Below are positions 33,386 through 41,718 of a DNA stretch of 64,000 bases, in pieces. Position numbers and translations under genes: made by a program. Each line of letters opens with the position of its first letter. The stretch's first letter is position 1. Source of the DNA: Faecalibacterium prausnitzii. GTDB lineage: Bacteria > Bacillota > Clostridia > Oscillospirales > Ruminococcaceae. The notes under the pieces are model-generated. The model saw only the letters and a list, made by a program, of their open reading frames with translations, did no database searches and had not been told where the DNA came from. The stretch covers positions 1-64,000 of the forward strand of contig NZ_PXUP01000008.1 of NCBI RefSeq assembly GCF_003324185.1, written 5' to 3'.

Positions 33386-33567
33386 GGCCCTATGCGGTTG
33401 GCGTTACCCGCTTCTAATTATAGCAAAAGGAGGTTCTTTTTCTACCGTTTCAACGCTACGGCTCTTTTCTTCCACAAGCATAGCTTGTGGTTTTCTCTAT
33501 GAATAAGAGCGGGGCCTTGCAAATGATATGTACCCGGTTTTCTGGACACCGGTTCAAAATTGAATAA
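33386..33567. other. Non-coding segment ending in an IS3-type terminus
   Basis: About 180 bp without a gene. The stretch near 33527-33560 (TGTACCC ... TGGACACCGG ... ) resembles the terminal sequence of IS3-family elements and precedes the transposase fragment. Confidence 0.4.
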
Positions 33568-33876
33568 TTAAGTTTCCATCATGGATGCTTCCCTGAATTT
33601 AGAGGGAGGCATCCATTTTGTTTTCGCTTGGATCCTGCTGTTATTGTAATAGTCGATATAATCAGCAATAGCTTTGGAGAATACTTCAAAGGAAGGATAA
33701 TCTTTCTCAAAACCATAGAACATTTCATTTTTCAATCTACCAAAGAAGGTCTCCATAATACAGTTGTCATAGCAGTTACCTTTTCTGGACATGGATTGAA
33801 TGATTCCGTGTTTCTGAAGTTCATTGCGGTAGAATGCGTGCTGGTATTTATCCTTTGGTAATCTCCAGATAAACAC
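33568..33876 (-). mobile_element. IS3-family transposase (OrfB) C-terminal fragment
   Basis: A 102-residue fragment with IIQSMSRKGNCYDNCIMETF (containing the second catalytic Asp and the Glu region of the DDE core), FGRLKNEMFYG, and the end motif IDYYNNSRIQAKTKWMPPS. The 5' part, including OrfA and the first Asp, is missing. It abuts a broken conjugative-element gene at about 33880. Confidence 0.88.
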
Positions 33877-33883
33877 TAATCTC

Positions 33884-34073
33884 CATGATTGTTACCATTG
33901 AAGGAATACATTTGCGACGATCTTCGGGCATAGATCATCAGCTGATCCGGGTAACTGTATTTGTACAGCCGTGCCGCTGTGATCAGAAATTCTGCCCAGT
34001 GCTCCCACTGTCGCGAAAAGCTGTCTGCCGTTTTGCAGGCAAGTGCAAGATATTCTTCGGTTTTGTTTGGCAT
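33884..34073 (-). pseudogene. N-terminal remnant of a conjugative-element helicase/methylase gene
   Basis: About 50 codons start at an ATG with a strong AAAGGAGG site: MPNKTEEYLALACKT, then WAEFLITAARLYKYSYPDQL, MIYARR. The ITAARLYKY-Y-QLMIYA pattern opens the very large SNF2/methylase proteins of Tn5252-like conjugative elements. Homology stops at the IS3 fragment, so the gene was truncated there. Confidence 0.7.
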
Positions 34074-34174
34074 TTGAAGCCTCCTTTCGGTTTCAGGGTA
34101 CAAAAAGAGCGGGCAGCCGTTTCATCGTTGCCCGCAGAGGTATGGAATGATTTACTTATTTGATAAACTGGAAG

Positions 34175-35083
34175 TTAGCGATTTCTTTTTCCGGTATTCT
34201 CTGTCCCACGGATTTCCTCATGATAGAAATAATCTACGATCACCGGATGCCCCTGCGGGACTCTGCCATAAGGCATTTCATTATCCACAAAGGGACAATC
34301 ATACTTCTTAGCCATTTCCGCAGCTTTTACTTCAAGTGCTTCAAAGTAGCTGCGGTTATGCTTGTTATAGATCTCATCGTAAAGTGGCACAAGATCAGGC
34401 TGTTTTTCGGCGATATAATCCATAATTGTCTTTTTGAAGCCGCCCCGAAGATTAAGGTTTTCGAGCCAGAACAGATCGCACTGATCCTTTACCCGCTCAA
34501 AGATGGCTTCAAAGTCCGTGATACCGGGAAATACCGGGGATACGAAACAGACTGTACGGATACCTGCTTCATATACCTGCTTCATAGCAGCGATACGGCG
34601 CTCAATGCTCGAAGCAGAGTCCATATCGTTCTTGAAATTTTCATCCAGTGTGTTGATCGACCATGAAACAGTTACACGTCCAAGCTTCTTCAGCAGATCA
34701 ATATCCCGTACCACAAGATCCGACTTTGTGCAGATCAGGATATCTGCGTTACTGCCGATCAGCTGCTCCAGAAGTTTTCTGGTATTCCCGAATTGCTCCT
34801 CCTGTGGATTGTAGCCATCTGTCACAGAACCGATGACCACCCGCTGTCCGGCATATTTCTTCGGATTTTTAATTTCCGGCCAATGCTTCACATCAAGGAA
34901 AGTGCCCCATTCCTCCGTGTGTCCGGTAAAGCGCTTCATAAAAGAAGCATAGCAATACTTGCAGGCATGTGTACAGCCCACATAGGGATTGACCGAGTAA
35001 CCGCCTACCGGCAGACTAGACTTAGTCATGATGTTCTTTGTTTCCACCTCACGAATGAGGATTCCATTTATTACTTCTTCCAT
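34175..35083 (-). CDS. Radical SAM mobile pair protein B
   Basis: A 302-residue radical SAM enzyme. The cluster motif is CTHACKYCYAS near residue 38, followed by VVIGSVTDGYNPQEEQ and ILICTKSDLVVRD, as in the photolyase-like SPL group. Its start overlaps the end of protein A by 13 bp. Together with A and a MarR gene it forms the known but functionally undefined radical SAM mobile pair system of gut Firmicutes. Substrate unknown. Confidence 0.88.
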   Translation of the reverse strand: MEEVINGILIREVETKNIMTKSSLPVGGYSVNPYVGCTHACKYCYASFMKRFTGHTEEWGTFLDVKHWPEIKNPKKYAGQRVVIGSVTDGYNPQEEQFGNTRKLLEQLIGSNADILICTKSDLVVRDIDLLKKLGRVTVSWSINTLDENFKNDMDSASSIERRIAAMKQVYEAGIRTVCFVSPVFPGITDFEAIFERVKDQCDLFWLENLNLRGGFKKTIMDYIAEKQPDLVPLYDEIYNKHNRSYFEALEVKAAEMAKKYDCPFVDNEMPYGRVPQGHPVIVDYFYHEEIRGTENTGKRNR

Positions 35084-35760
35084 GATTTCTGTACCTCTAA
35101 CACTTTATTAAATTCTTCTGGCATTTCCTGAATCATATTTTCATCCCCTATGATAGGGACAAGGTCTTCCTTCATAAACACCGGAATGCCGAGCTTATGT
35201 GCCTGGTCCGCCAGAGACCATGCCCATTCCAGCTCCGTATGAATCTTCCTGCTCTGAGCTCCGGTCATGGTGCCGACAACGATCCAATTGATTCCGGAAA
35301 GGTCAACTGTGCCGGGATCGTCGAATAACGGTTCAAAGGTAACATGGTAATGTTTTGCTCTGACGTTTTTCCGAAGGGCGTCGATACGCCACAGTTCTGC
35401 TTTCCTCGTCACCGTAACGCCAAACCATGCGTTTTCCAGATCGGTATCAAAATCCAGCAGATCAGGTCGCTTGGTCAGAAACAGAAACTGATGCTGTGGA
35501 TTTTCACGGATCTTTGCAAATACCTCGTCTCTCCATTCCGGCTTCCATCCGGAGAGATCGCTCATGCCGGTAAGAAGAAAGTTCTGCGGACGTTTCTTTT
35601 CCATCATCTTGAGCTTACCCGGAAAGAATTCAGGGTCAGCGAAGTCATCAATCATATGCCAGCGTTTCACATTATTGTGGGCATAGCAATATGCACACCC
35701 CACTGTGCAGCCGATGACGATATTCATGTTCTGAATCTGATCTTTGATACAAATACTCAT
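35071..35760 (-). CDS. Radical SAM mobile pair protein A
   Basis: A 229-residue protein with IGCTVGCAYCYAHNNVKRW (CxxxCxxC near residue 19), LLTGMSDLSGW, FLFLTKRPDLL and IVVGTMTGAQSRKI. The ATG at 35760 overlaps the TGA of the MarR gene by ATGA, so all three were translationally coupled. The TKRP segment recalls the DUF5131 protein at 26242. It probably acts with protein B on one substrate. Confidence 0.87.
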   Translation of the reverse strand: MSICIKDQIQNMNIVIGCTVGCAYCYAHNNVKRWHMIDDFADPEFFPGKLKMMEKKRPQNFLLTGMSDLSGWKPEWRDEVFAKIRENPQHQFLFLTKRPDLLDFDTDLENAWFGVTVTRKAELWRIDALRKNVRAKHYHVTFEPLFDDPGTVDLSGINWIVVGTMTGAQSRKIHTELEWAWSLADQAHKLGIPVFMKEDLVPIIGDENMIQEMPEEFNKVLEVQKSWKK

Positions 35761-36194
35761 GATTCCTGCCAACCCTCAAGATTTTTTCTGATACGGTCGA
35801 GGTATTCCTCAAACTGGGCAATTTCTTCTTCTGAAAAACCTTTGTAGTAAATACTTCCCATCTCGTTAGATACAGAATCGTACTCGCCCTTTAAGGAATG
35901 TGCTTTCTCAGTCAGAAACAAGAGTGTTTTCCTTTTATCCGTTTCAGACTGAACACGTCTTATCAGCCCTTGATTTTCCATTTTTTCCAGCATCGTCGTA
36001 AGAGATGTTATCGCTAATCCTCATTTGACCGAGAGTGACCTGATTGGGATACCATCCTCCTGCCACAGCACATAAAGAATACGCCCTTGGGCTCCATTAA
36101 ACGCATCAATATTCTTTTCACTGAGAATCTTCTCGAAAATCCGGTCTCCAAGCTGTTTTATTTTGGTGACAAGAAATCCTCCATTCATTTCCAT
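35757..36194 (-). pseudogene. MarR-family regulator of the mobile pair, interrupted by a TGA
   Basis: A single frame runs from an ATG at 36194 (AGGAG site) through GAQGRILYVLWQEDGIPIRS, meets TGA at 36021-36023, and continues in frame as LAITSLTTMLEKMENQGLIR and the dimer helix to 35757. CGA to TGA would be the simplest change. The stop falls in the DNA-binding domain, so the repressor is presumably inactive unless read through or restarted at an internal ATG at 35993. Confidence 0.8.
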
Positions 36195-36197
36195 GCA

Positions 36198-36245
36198 AAA
36201 ACTCCTATATAGTAGTTTATTAAAAACATACTATATAGGAGTTTT
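36198..36245. promoter_or_regulatory. Paired operator: 17-bp inverted repeat
   Basis: Perfect arms 36198-36214 and 36229-36245, each holding the palindrome CTATATAG, with a 14-bp spacer. It lies directly upstream of the MarR gene, the expected autoregulation site. The AGGAG in the left arm is also the MarR ribosome site. Confidence 0.7.
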
Positions 36246-36313
36246 ATTGTCAAGATTTTATATGTCTTAATAGGTAAATTCCGTTTTTTTCAATTCTCCA
36301 AACTGGAATTGTC

Positions 36314-36472
36314 TTACTTCTTGTCATTGAAGTAGATGATAAAAGCACCCATTACTGCAATAGCAATGAGCAATCCAAACTCAACCCAATTACCTAAAAG
36401 TTCAAGTCCTACGACCATACCTAAATAACCAACAATCAATGTAACGATTGCTGCCAAAATCGCTTTACCCAT
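36314..36472 (-). CDS. Small membrane protein (52 residues)
   Basis: Two hydrophobic helices at about residues 4-24 and 31-48, ending FNDKK. The ATG at 36472 follows AAGGAG. The leader closely resembles that of the 86-residue membrane protein at 19768. It is the last gene before the right repeat. Function unknown. Confidence 0.55.
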   Translation of the reverse strand: MGKAILAAIVTLIVGYLGMVVGLELLGNWVEFGLLIAIAVMGAFIIYFNDKK

Positions 36473-36490
36473 ATAATCACACTCCTTTGT

Positions 36491-36957
36491 CAAATTCCGA
36501 GTTATCCCCCTCAGTATACCACGCTTTTCCCCTGCAGAAAAGCTGCTGCGCACAAAAGGCTTCTCCGGCAACTATCCGCGCCCCGGCTCATACAATCTAA
36601 CAACTATGTACCGGGAGGGATATCGTGTGCTGCTGACCTTGCTACAATTTTTCGCCACAAAATTTCTGTTTCTGGCGCTCCATCTGGAAAGCGGCTGCTT
36701 TCCGCGTCCGCTCACAGCCCGGGAGGAAGCCGCCGCTTTCAGCGCCCTGCGCGCCGGGGACGCCGCCGCCCGGGAAAAGCTGATCCGGCACAATCTGCGG
36801 CTGGTGGCGCACATCGTAAAAAAATATTACGCCCTGCCGGGCGATCAGGAGGATCTTGTTTCCATCGGCACCATCGGGCTGATGAAAGCGGTAGATACCT
36901 TTGATGCCACACGCAAGGCGCGGTTTTCCACCTATGCCAGCCGCTGCATTGAAAACG
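36491..36957. repeat. Right copy of 467-bp direct repeat (sigK 5' half)
   Basis: Partner of 5553-6019. It includes the sigK upstream region and codons 1-117 and runs on without a break into the rest of sigK. Confidence 0.93.
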
Positions 36958-37310
36958 AGATCCGTATGCAGTTCCGGCGGGAGCGCAAGAGCGGGCAGAC
37001 CGTCTCCCTGCAGGAAGCTTTGGAGGCAGACGGAGACTCGGCGCTGACCTTAGCAGACGTGATACAGGACGGCTTTTGCATGGAGGACAGCTGTGAGCGG
37101 CAGGAGGATGTCCGGCGGCTGCGGCAGCTGCTGGACACCCTGCCCGCCCGGGAGCGGCAAATCTTACTGCTGCGGTATGGGCTGGCCGGGCAGCCGCCCC
37201 TGACCCAGCTGGAGACCGCCGGGCTGCTGGGCATCAGCCGCAGCTACGTTTCCCGGCTGGAGACCCACGCGCTGGAACTGCTGCGGCAGGCGTGGGGCAA
37301 AAACGGCTAG
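36606..37310 (+). CDS. sigK: RNA polymerase sigma factor of the SigK type
   Basis: A 234-residue sigma-70-family protein. Region 2 runs from about residue 60 to 130 (DLVSIGTIGLMKAVDTFDAT and FSTYASRCIENEIRMQFRR). Region 4 follows at about 170-230 with LPARERQILLLRYGL and LLGISRSYVSRLE as the HTH. An N-terminal hydrophobic stretch (VLLTLLQFFATKFLFLAL) is where pro-SigK has its leader. SigK directs late mother-cell genes in spore formers. The gene is intact across the island's right boundary. Confidence 0.88.
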   Translation: MYREGYRVLLTLLQFFATKFLFLALHLESGCFPRPLTAREEAAAFSALRAGDAAAREKLIRHNLRLVAHIVKKYYALPGDQEDLVSIGTIGLMKAVDTFDATRKARFSTYASRCIENEIRMQFRRERKSGQTVSLQEALEADGDSALTLADVIQDGFCMEDSCERQEDVRRLRQLLDTLPARERQILLLRYGLAGQPPLTQLETAGLLGISRSYVSRLETHALELLRQAWGKNG

Positions 37311-37313
37311 TTT

Positions 37314-37928
37314 TCACTCCTGCAAAATTTTCAACTGTAACTCGTCCAGTTGTTCAAAAGTATATAGCCGGTTAAAAGCTTCTACCAGTTCCTTTTTGGA
37401 AAGGCGCGGCGGCAGCCCCAGCGCATTCAAGAGTCTAGCCTTGCGCTCGGCGCTGCCGGGCTTGCCGGAAAGCCCCCACTCGTACAAATCAGTATAGGTG
37501 ATCTGCCGCCCCGCCGGGCGCACCGGCGCGGCACCGACTTCCGCGCCCAAGGCGTCCAGCAGTGCCTGCCGCACAAGGGCGTCATCCACGCCCTCTACCC
37601 CCAGCAGCCCCTCCTTGCCGGGCTGCGCCTTGCGCTTTTCCTTGCCGTGGATGGCGGGCACATAAGCCTGCACCACGTTCTGCGCACCCACCATGTTGGT
37701 GATGTAGTTGCGGATTCGGAAGCCTGCCGCGTCCGAATCCGTGAGCAAGATCAAACCGTTTTTCTGCGCCAGCGCCCGGAACAGCTGCTGGCGCTGTTTG
37801 TCTTTATAAATGCCAAAACCATCCGTCAGCAGGATCATGGCATCGGTCAGGTGCGCCAGACGGACGGCATCGTACTTGCCCTCCACGATCAGCACCCGGT
37901 CGGTATGGATCATCTCGTTTTGCATCAT
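37314..37928 (-). CDS. Toprim-domain protein (RNase M5-like)
   Basis: A 204-residue protein with a toprim fold: VLIVEGKYDAVRL (Glu motif near residue 16), ILLTDGFG and LILLTDSDAAGFRIRN (DxD motif near 62). RNase M5 matures 5S rRNA, but the C-terminal half (SKKELVEAFNRLYTFEQLDE) belongs to DUF4093, so its role may differ. It overlaps the end of holA, so the two genes are coupled. Confidence 0.83.
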   Translation of the reverse strand: MMQNEMIHTDRVLIVEGKYDAVRLAHLTDAMILLTDGFGIYKDKQRQQLFRALAQKNGLILLTDSDAAGFRIRNYITNMVGAQNVVQAYVPAIHGKEKRKAQPGKEGLLGVEGVDDALVRQALLDALGAEVGAAPVRPAGRQITYTDLYEWGLSGKPGSAERKARLLNALGLPPRLSKKELVEAFNRLYTFEQLDELQLKILQE

Positions 37929-38953
37929 CTTCCGCTCCCCGCCAGCGCCAGACGGCACAGTGCTGTTTCCAGCAGTGTCTGCGCCGCCACAGGCTGGCTT
38001 TTCAGGCTCTGGTCCAGCTCCAGCAGCACCTGCAAGCAGGCCTCCAGCTGGGGCAGGGTGTAGTGGGCGGCAGTTTCTGCCGAGCGCTTCAGCCGGTAGT
38101 CGCTGCCCTTATAGCCAAAATCTTTGTGCACCGCACTGTAATTCTTCCGCTTTGCCGCCCCAAGCTTTACCCGGTACAGGTCCACATAGCTGCCGATCAT
38201 GGCCGCCGTAATGGCGATGGGCTCCTGCTGCAGCCGCAGCAGGGTCTGCAGCTTTTTGCAGGCTCCGGTGGCGTTTTTGGCGGTGATCATGCGGATCATC
38301 TCGAACACGTCCGCTTCAAGGCTCACTGTGCCCATCTCTGCCACCATGGAGGCGCTCACAGTCTGGTAGCCGGACAGGGCGCAAAGCTTGTCCACCTCGT
38401 TTTCCAGCAGAAAAGGGTCCTCGCCGCAGCGCTCCAGCAATGCGGTGGCTGCGCCGTCCGGCAGGGTCGTGCCCTGCGCCTTTGCGCGCTCCATCATCAG
38501 ATTTTTCAGTTCAAAGGGGCGGGGCTTTGCCAGTTCTTCCGTGTAGCCAATGGCTTTGCACTGGGCTTGCAGCTTTTGCGCCTGCTTGCCCAGCTTGAGC
38601 TTACCGCGTTCCAACGGGAATACGCTACCCAGCACTGCCACGGCGTTTTCCAAGCTGGAAAGGGTGCTGCACAGCTCGTCCAAATCCTTGCTGCCGTAGG
38701 CTGCGGGGTCTATTTCCGGCAGCACCACCACGCGTCGGGTACCAAAAAATGAGATGGTACCCGCTGCCATGATAAGCTGTTCCAGTTCCGGCGCAGCGCC
38801 GTCCAGGATGGTGGCGTCCTCGTCGCTGTCTGCCGACAGCATCCGCACCGCCGCCGCCACTGCCTGCCGCACCAGATACCGCTCGCTGGAATAAAAATAG
38901 TAGACCGGGCAGCCCTTGTCGGCCAGCTGCCGGAGTTTTGCTTCCGTGGCCAT
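37925..38953 (-). CDS. holA: DNA polymerase III subunit delta
   Basis: A 342-residue clamp-loader subunit. Family features are YFYSSERYLVRQAV near residue 19, FFGTRRVVVLPEID near 69, and the C-terminal helical collar (ALCRLALAGSGR). Together with gamma/tau and delta-prime it opens the sliding clamp. The ATG is close to an AGGAAAGGGG site and the 3' end overlaps the toprim gene. Confidence 0.88.
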   Translation of the reverse strand: MATEAKLRQLADKGCPVYYFYSSERYLVRQAVAAAVRMLSADSDEDATILDGAAPELEQLIMAAGTISFFGTRRVVVLPEIDPAAYGSKDLDELCSTLSSLENAVAVLGSVFPLERGKLKLGKQAQKLQAQCKAIGYTEELAKPRPFELKNLMMERAKAQGTTLPDGAATALLERCGEDPFLLENEVDKLCALSGYQTVSASMVAEMGTVSLEADVFEMIRMITAKNATGACKKLQTLLRLQQEPIAITAAMIGSYVDLYRVKLGAAKRKNYSAVHKDFGYKGSDYRLKRSAETAAHYTLPQLEACLQVLLELDQSLKSQPVAAQTLLETALCRLALAGSGR

Positions 38954-39021
38954 GCAAATGCCCCTTTCCTGTTATAAAATGCTCCTTGTATTGTACCACA
39001 CTCGGCTCGGATTGCAAAGCG

Positions 39022-41145
39022 CTACCCAAGCTTTTCACCGCCGGTGCGGCGCAGGCTGAGGGAGGCAGTGTACTGCGTTTCCGGCGGCATCCAACTGTAA
39101 CTGCGCAGCGCCAGCAGCTTTTGGTACCGCACCGTCTCCGGCTTTTTCGGTGTGGCAATCAGCCACTCTGTCTGCAGCGGCTGCGCCAGCTCTGCCTTGC
39201 CGCTCAGGGTCACAAACTGCCGGTTGCCGATTGTCAGCCGCACAAGACACCCGTCCCGGGTGCGCAGCAGTTCCACCGCCGCCGGGGTGCAGCGCAGCTT
39301 ACGGCTGGCATTGACCGGCAGACGCTCTGCCCTTATCCCCTGCTGCGCGGGCAGGGTGCAGGCGATTTTTGCATTCATGCGCAGATCTGCCACCAGTTCC
39401 ACGGTGCGCACGCCCCGCCGCGCCAGCTGGTTTTCCACCGCACGCTGGGCGGCGCTGCCGCCCCGGAACAGTACCACTGCCCGGTCGTTCTGGGCAACCA
39501 CTACCGCAGGCGCCTGTGCGCTGCCCACAAGGTCGATGTGCACCACGTCCCGGCTGAGGGCGTTGCCTAGCCCGATGCCCACCGCTGCCGCCAGCAAAAT
39601 GCCCGGCAGCGCCACCCGCAGACGCACCCGCCAGCGGAAAGCCAGCACCCCAAGCCCGCACAGCAGCAGACAGACCAGCGCTGCGTAAGCGGTATCAAAG
39701 TAAATGGATGCCCCGGGCTTTGTGCTGAGCCAGACCGCCCAGCCGTTCAATAGCCCTGTGAGCAGGTCTGCCGCCCGGGAAAGCACCCCGTGCACCGGTG
39801 CCAGCCACGGCACCAGTCCCACAAAGGCTGCTGCCAACCCCAGCAAAAGCAGCGGCTGCACCATCCACAGCACCGCGATGCCGGAAACCACCGCCCATAC
39901 GCTGACACTCAACCCCCGCAGCACCAGCACCGGGAAGGTAGCCGCCGAGGCGCAGGCGGCAATGCAGGCACTCTCTGCAAGACCCTGAAGCCGTTCCGGC
40001 AGCCTGTTGAACCACGGACGCCTGACCGGCTTTTGCAGGTTCTCCCCTGCTTTGACCCAGAAACGCCTGTCGTGGGCGTCCCGCATCCGGCGGATGCAGG
40101 CGTTGCCTGCCACCGTGCCCACCACTGCCGCAAAGGAGAGTTCAAAACCGATATCCCACACCGCATAGCTGTTGGCGGCGGTCATCAGGATGCCTGCCGC
40201 CGCCAGCGAGGTGAGAGTATCCGCCGGGCCCCATACCCACACACCCAAGGCGCTGACCCACACCGCCACGGCGGCGCGGCGCACCGAGGGTGTAAAGCCA
40301 GTCACACCCATCAGTCCCAGCGCCAGCAGACTTTTCCAGACCGTGCGCCGTCTGCGGCGGCGGTAGCTCTGCTCCCAGCGATAGGGCAGCAGCACGCTCA
40401 GGATATCCCCGCACAGGATGGAAACGTGCATGCCGCTGACCACCAGCACATGGGAAAGCCCCGCGCCCCGGTAGGCGCTGCGCAGCTGCGCCGAAAGCCC
40501 GCTGCGGTCGCCCACCGTCATAGCAGCCAGCACGCCGCCGGTGTCCCGGTGCATCTCCCGGCGCAGGCTCTCGCTCAGTTTTTGCTGCAAGCGGTGGGTG
40601 CGGGCACGGAAGCTGCCACTCTCGCCCAGCACGGTAAGCTGTGGTTTTTCCGGTACAGGCTCTGCCTGCAGCGCGATGCCGTCTGCATACTGTGCCGTCC
40701 GTTCTTCTATGTCCGGTTGTTGCAGCGTGAACCGGCCCTGCACCCGCTGCCCTGCCGCACAGGCGGGCAGTTCTGCACAGGTGATGCGGAAGCCCGCACG
40801 TCTGCCGTTCACGCCTTCCACCCACAGGGTCGCGTCCACTGTGTCCGAAAAATAGCTGCTGTCCGCGCGCTCCACCTCAGCGGTCAGCAGCACGGTGCGC
40901 CCGGCGTAATTTGCCCGGGTACGCTCCAGCCGGGCGCTCGTGGTATGCACCGCGCAAAGCCCTGCCAGTGCACCCAACAGCAGGCAGACCGCCAGCTTGC
41001 GGCTGCCATCCGGGATGCAGAGCAGCAGCAAAAAGGCAACAAAAAATGCCGCAAACGGCATAAAAAGCTCCGTTTGCGGCAAAAAAGTCCACAGGAAACT
41101 AAGGCCCATCATTCCGGCGCAGAAAGCGCAGAGCGGGCGGCGCAT
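39022..41145 (-). CDS. ComEC/Rec2-family competence membrane protein with degenerate C-terminal domain
   Basis: A 707-residue polytopic protein. The N-terminal domain (DUF4131-like) is followed by the Competence core with LSHVLVVSGMHVSILCGDIL near residue 240 and about eight helices. ComEC forms the DNA uptake channel. The C-terminal region after residue 530 replaces the usual DVGQGD and HxHxDH metallo-beta-lactamase motifs with DLVGSAQ and no His cluster. Nuclease activity is therefore doubtful. Confidence 0.85.
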   Translation of the reverse strand: MRRPLCAFCAGMMGLSFLWTFLPQTELFMPFAAFFVAFLLLLCIPDGSRKLAVCLLLGALAGLCAVHTTSARLERTRANYAGRTVLLTAEVERADSSYFSDTVDATLWVEGVNGRRAGFRITCAELPACAAGQRVQGRFTLQQPDIEERTAQYADGIALQAEPVPEKPQLTVLGESGSFRARTHRLQQKLSESLRREMHRDTGGVLAAMTVGDRSGLSAQLRSAYRGAGLSHVLVVSGMHVSILCGDILSVLLPYRWEQSYRRRRRRTVWKSLLALGLMGVTGFTPSVRRAAVAVWVSALGVWVWGPADTLTSLAAAGILMTAANSYAVWDIGFELSFAAVVGTVAGNACIRRMRDAHDRRFWVKAGENLQKPVRRPWFNRLPERLQGLAESACIAACASAATFPVLVLRGLSVSVWAVVSGIAVLWMVQPLLLLGLAAAFVGLVPWLAPVHGVLSRAADLLTGLLNGWAVWLSTKPGASIYFDTAYAALVCLLLCGLGVLAFRWRVRLRVALPGILLAAAVGIGLGNALSRDVVHIDLVGSAQAPAVVVAQNDRAVVLFRGGSAAQRAVENQLARRGVRTVELVADLRMNAKIACTLPAQQGIRAERLPVNASRKLRCTPAAVELLRTRDGCLVRLTIGNRQFVTLSGKAELAQPLQTEWLIATPKKPETVRYQKLLALRSYSWMPPETQYTASLSLRRTGGEKLG

Positions 41146-41151
41146 CCCGGC

Positions 41152-41691
41152 TTAGTGGAAGAACAGGGGCAGCGGCTCAAGGAAGATGATATCCTTGCGC
41201 TCGGAAGCATCGCCCTCGGCCAGAACAGCGGCCTGACCCACGATGGTGCACTGGGTCTTTTCTGCCAGCGCGTCCAGCGCCTTCAGAGAGCCGCCGGTGG
41301 AGATGACATCGTCCACCACCAGCACCCGCTTACCGTTCATCTTTTCCAGCTCTTTGCGGTCGATGACCAGCTTCTGCTTACCGGCAGTGGTAATGGACTG
41401 ATCTTCCACCACCACGGGGTCCGGCATATACAGCTTGACACCCTTACGGGCGCAGATATAGGGCTTGCCGCTCTGGCGGCTCATCTCGTGTGCCAGCGGG
41501 ATGCCCTTGGCCTCGGCGGTGAGCAGGATATCAAAATCCGGGCACTTCTTCAGCAGCTCCGCAGCGGCGGCCACGGTCAGCTCGGCATCACCCAGCATGA
41601 TGAAAGCGGCAATGTCCATGTGGTCGTTCACCTTGCAGATGGTCAGCTCACGGGTCAGGCCTGCAACGTGCAGGGTATAAGTTTCAGCCAT
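41152..41691 (-). CDS. Phosphoribosyltransferase (Apt/Xpt-like)
   Basis: A 179-residue purine phosphoribosyltransferase. The PRPP-binding loop VLVVDDVISTGGS lies near residue 117, preceded by FDILLTAEAKGIPLAHEMSR. It probably salvages adenine or another purine. The ATG at 41691 is preferred to a TTG two codons upstream. It follows the HIT gene by 27 nt; both may share transcription with alaS. Confidence 0.85.
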   Translation of the reverse strand: MAETYTLHVAGLTRELTICKVNDHMDIAAFIMLGDAELTVAAAAELLKKCPDFDILLTAEAKGIPLAHEMSRQSGKPYICARKGVKLYMPDPVVVEDQSITTAGKQKLVIDRKELEKMNGKRVLVVDDVISTGGSLKALDALAEKTQCTIVGQAAVLAEGDASERKDIIFLEPLPLFFH

Positions 41692-41718
41692 AATCAAAAT
41701 CTCCCTTTCGTATTGGAA

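Larger units (their letters stand above)
6020..36490. mobile_element. 30.5-kb genomic island inserted in sigK, bounded by direct repeats
   Basis: The segment lies between the broken sigK copy and the right repeat that restores a full sigK. Its content is accessory: toxin, restriction-like and radical SAM mobile pair genes, an IS3 fragment, a truncated conjugative-element helicase gene and many pseudogenes. Nearly all genes are on the minus strand. No intact integrase, relaxase or conjugation machinery is present, so it appears immobile on its own, though recombination between the repeats could delete it and leave one sigK. Element status is inferred from structure. Confidence 0.75.
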
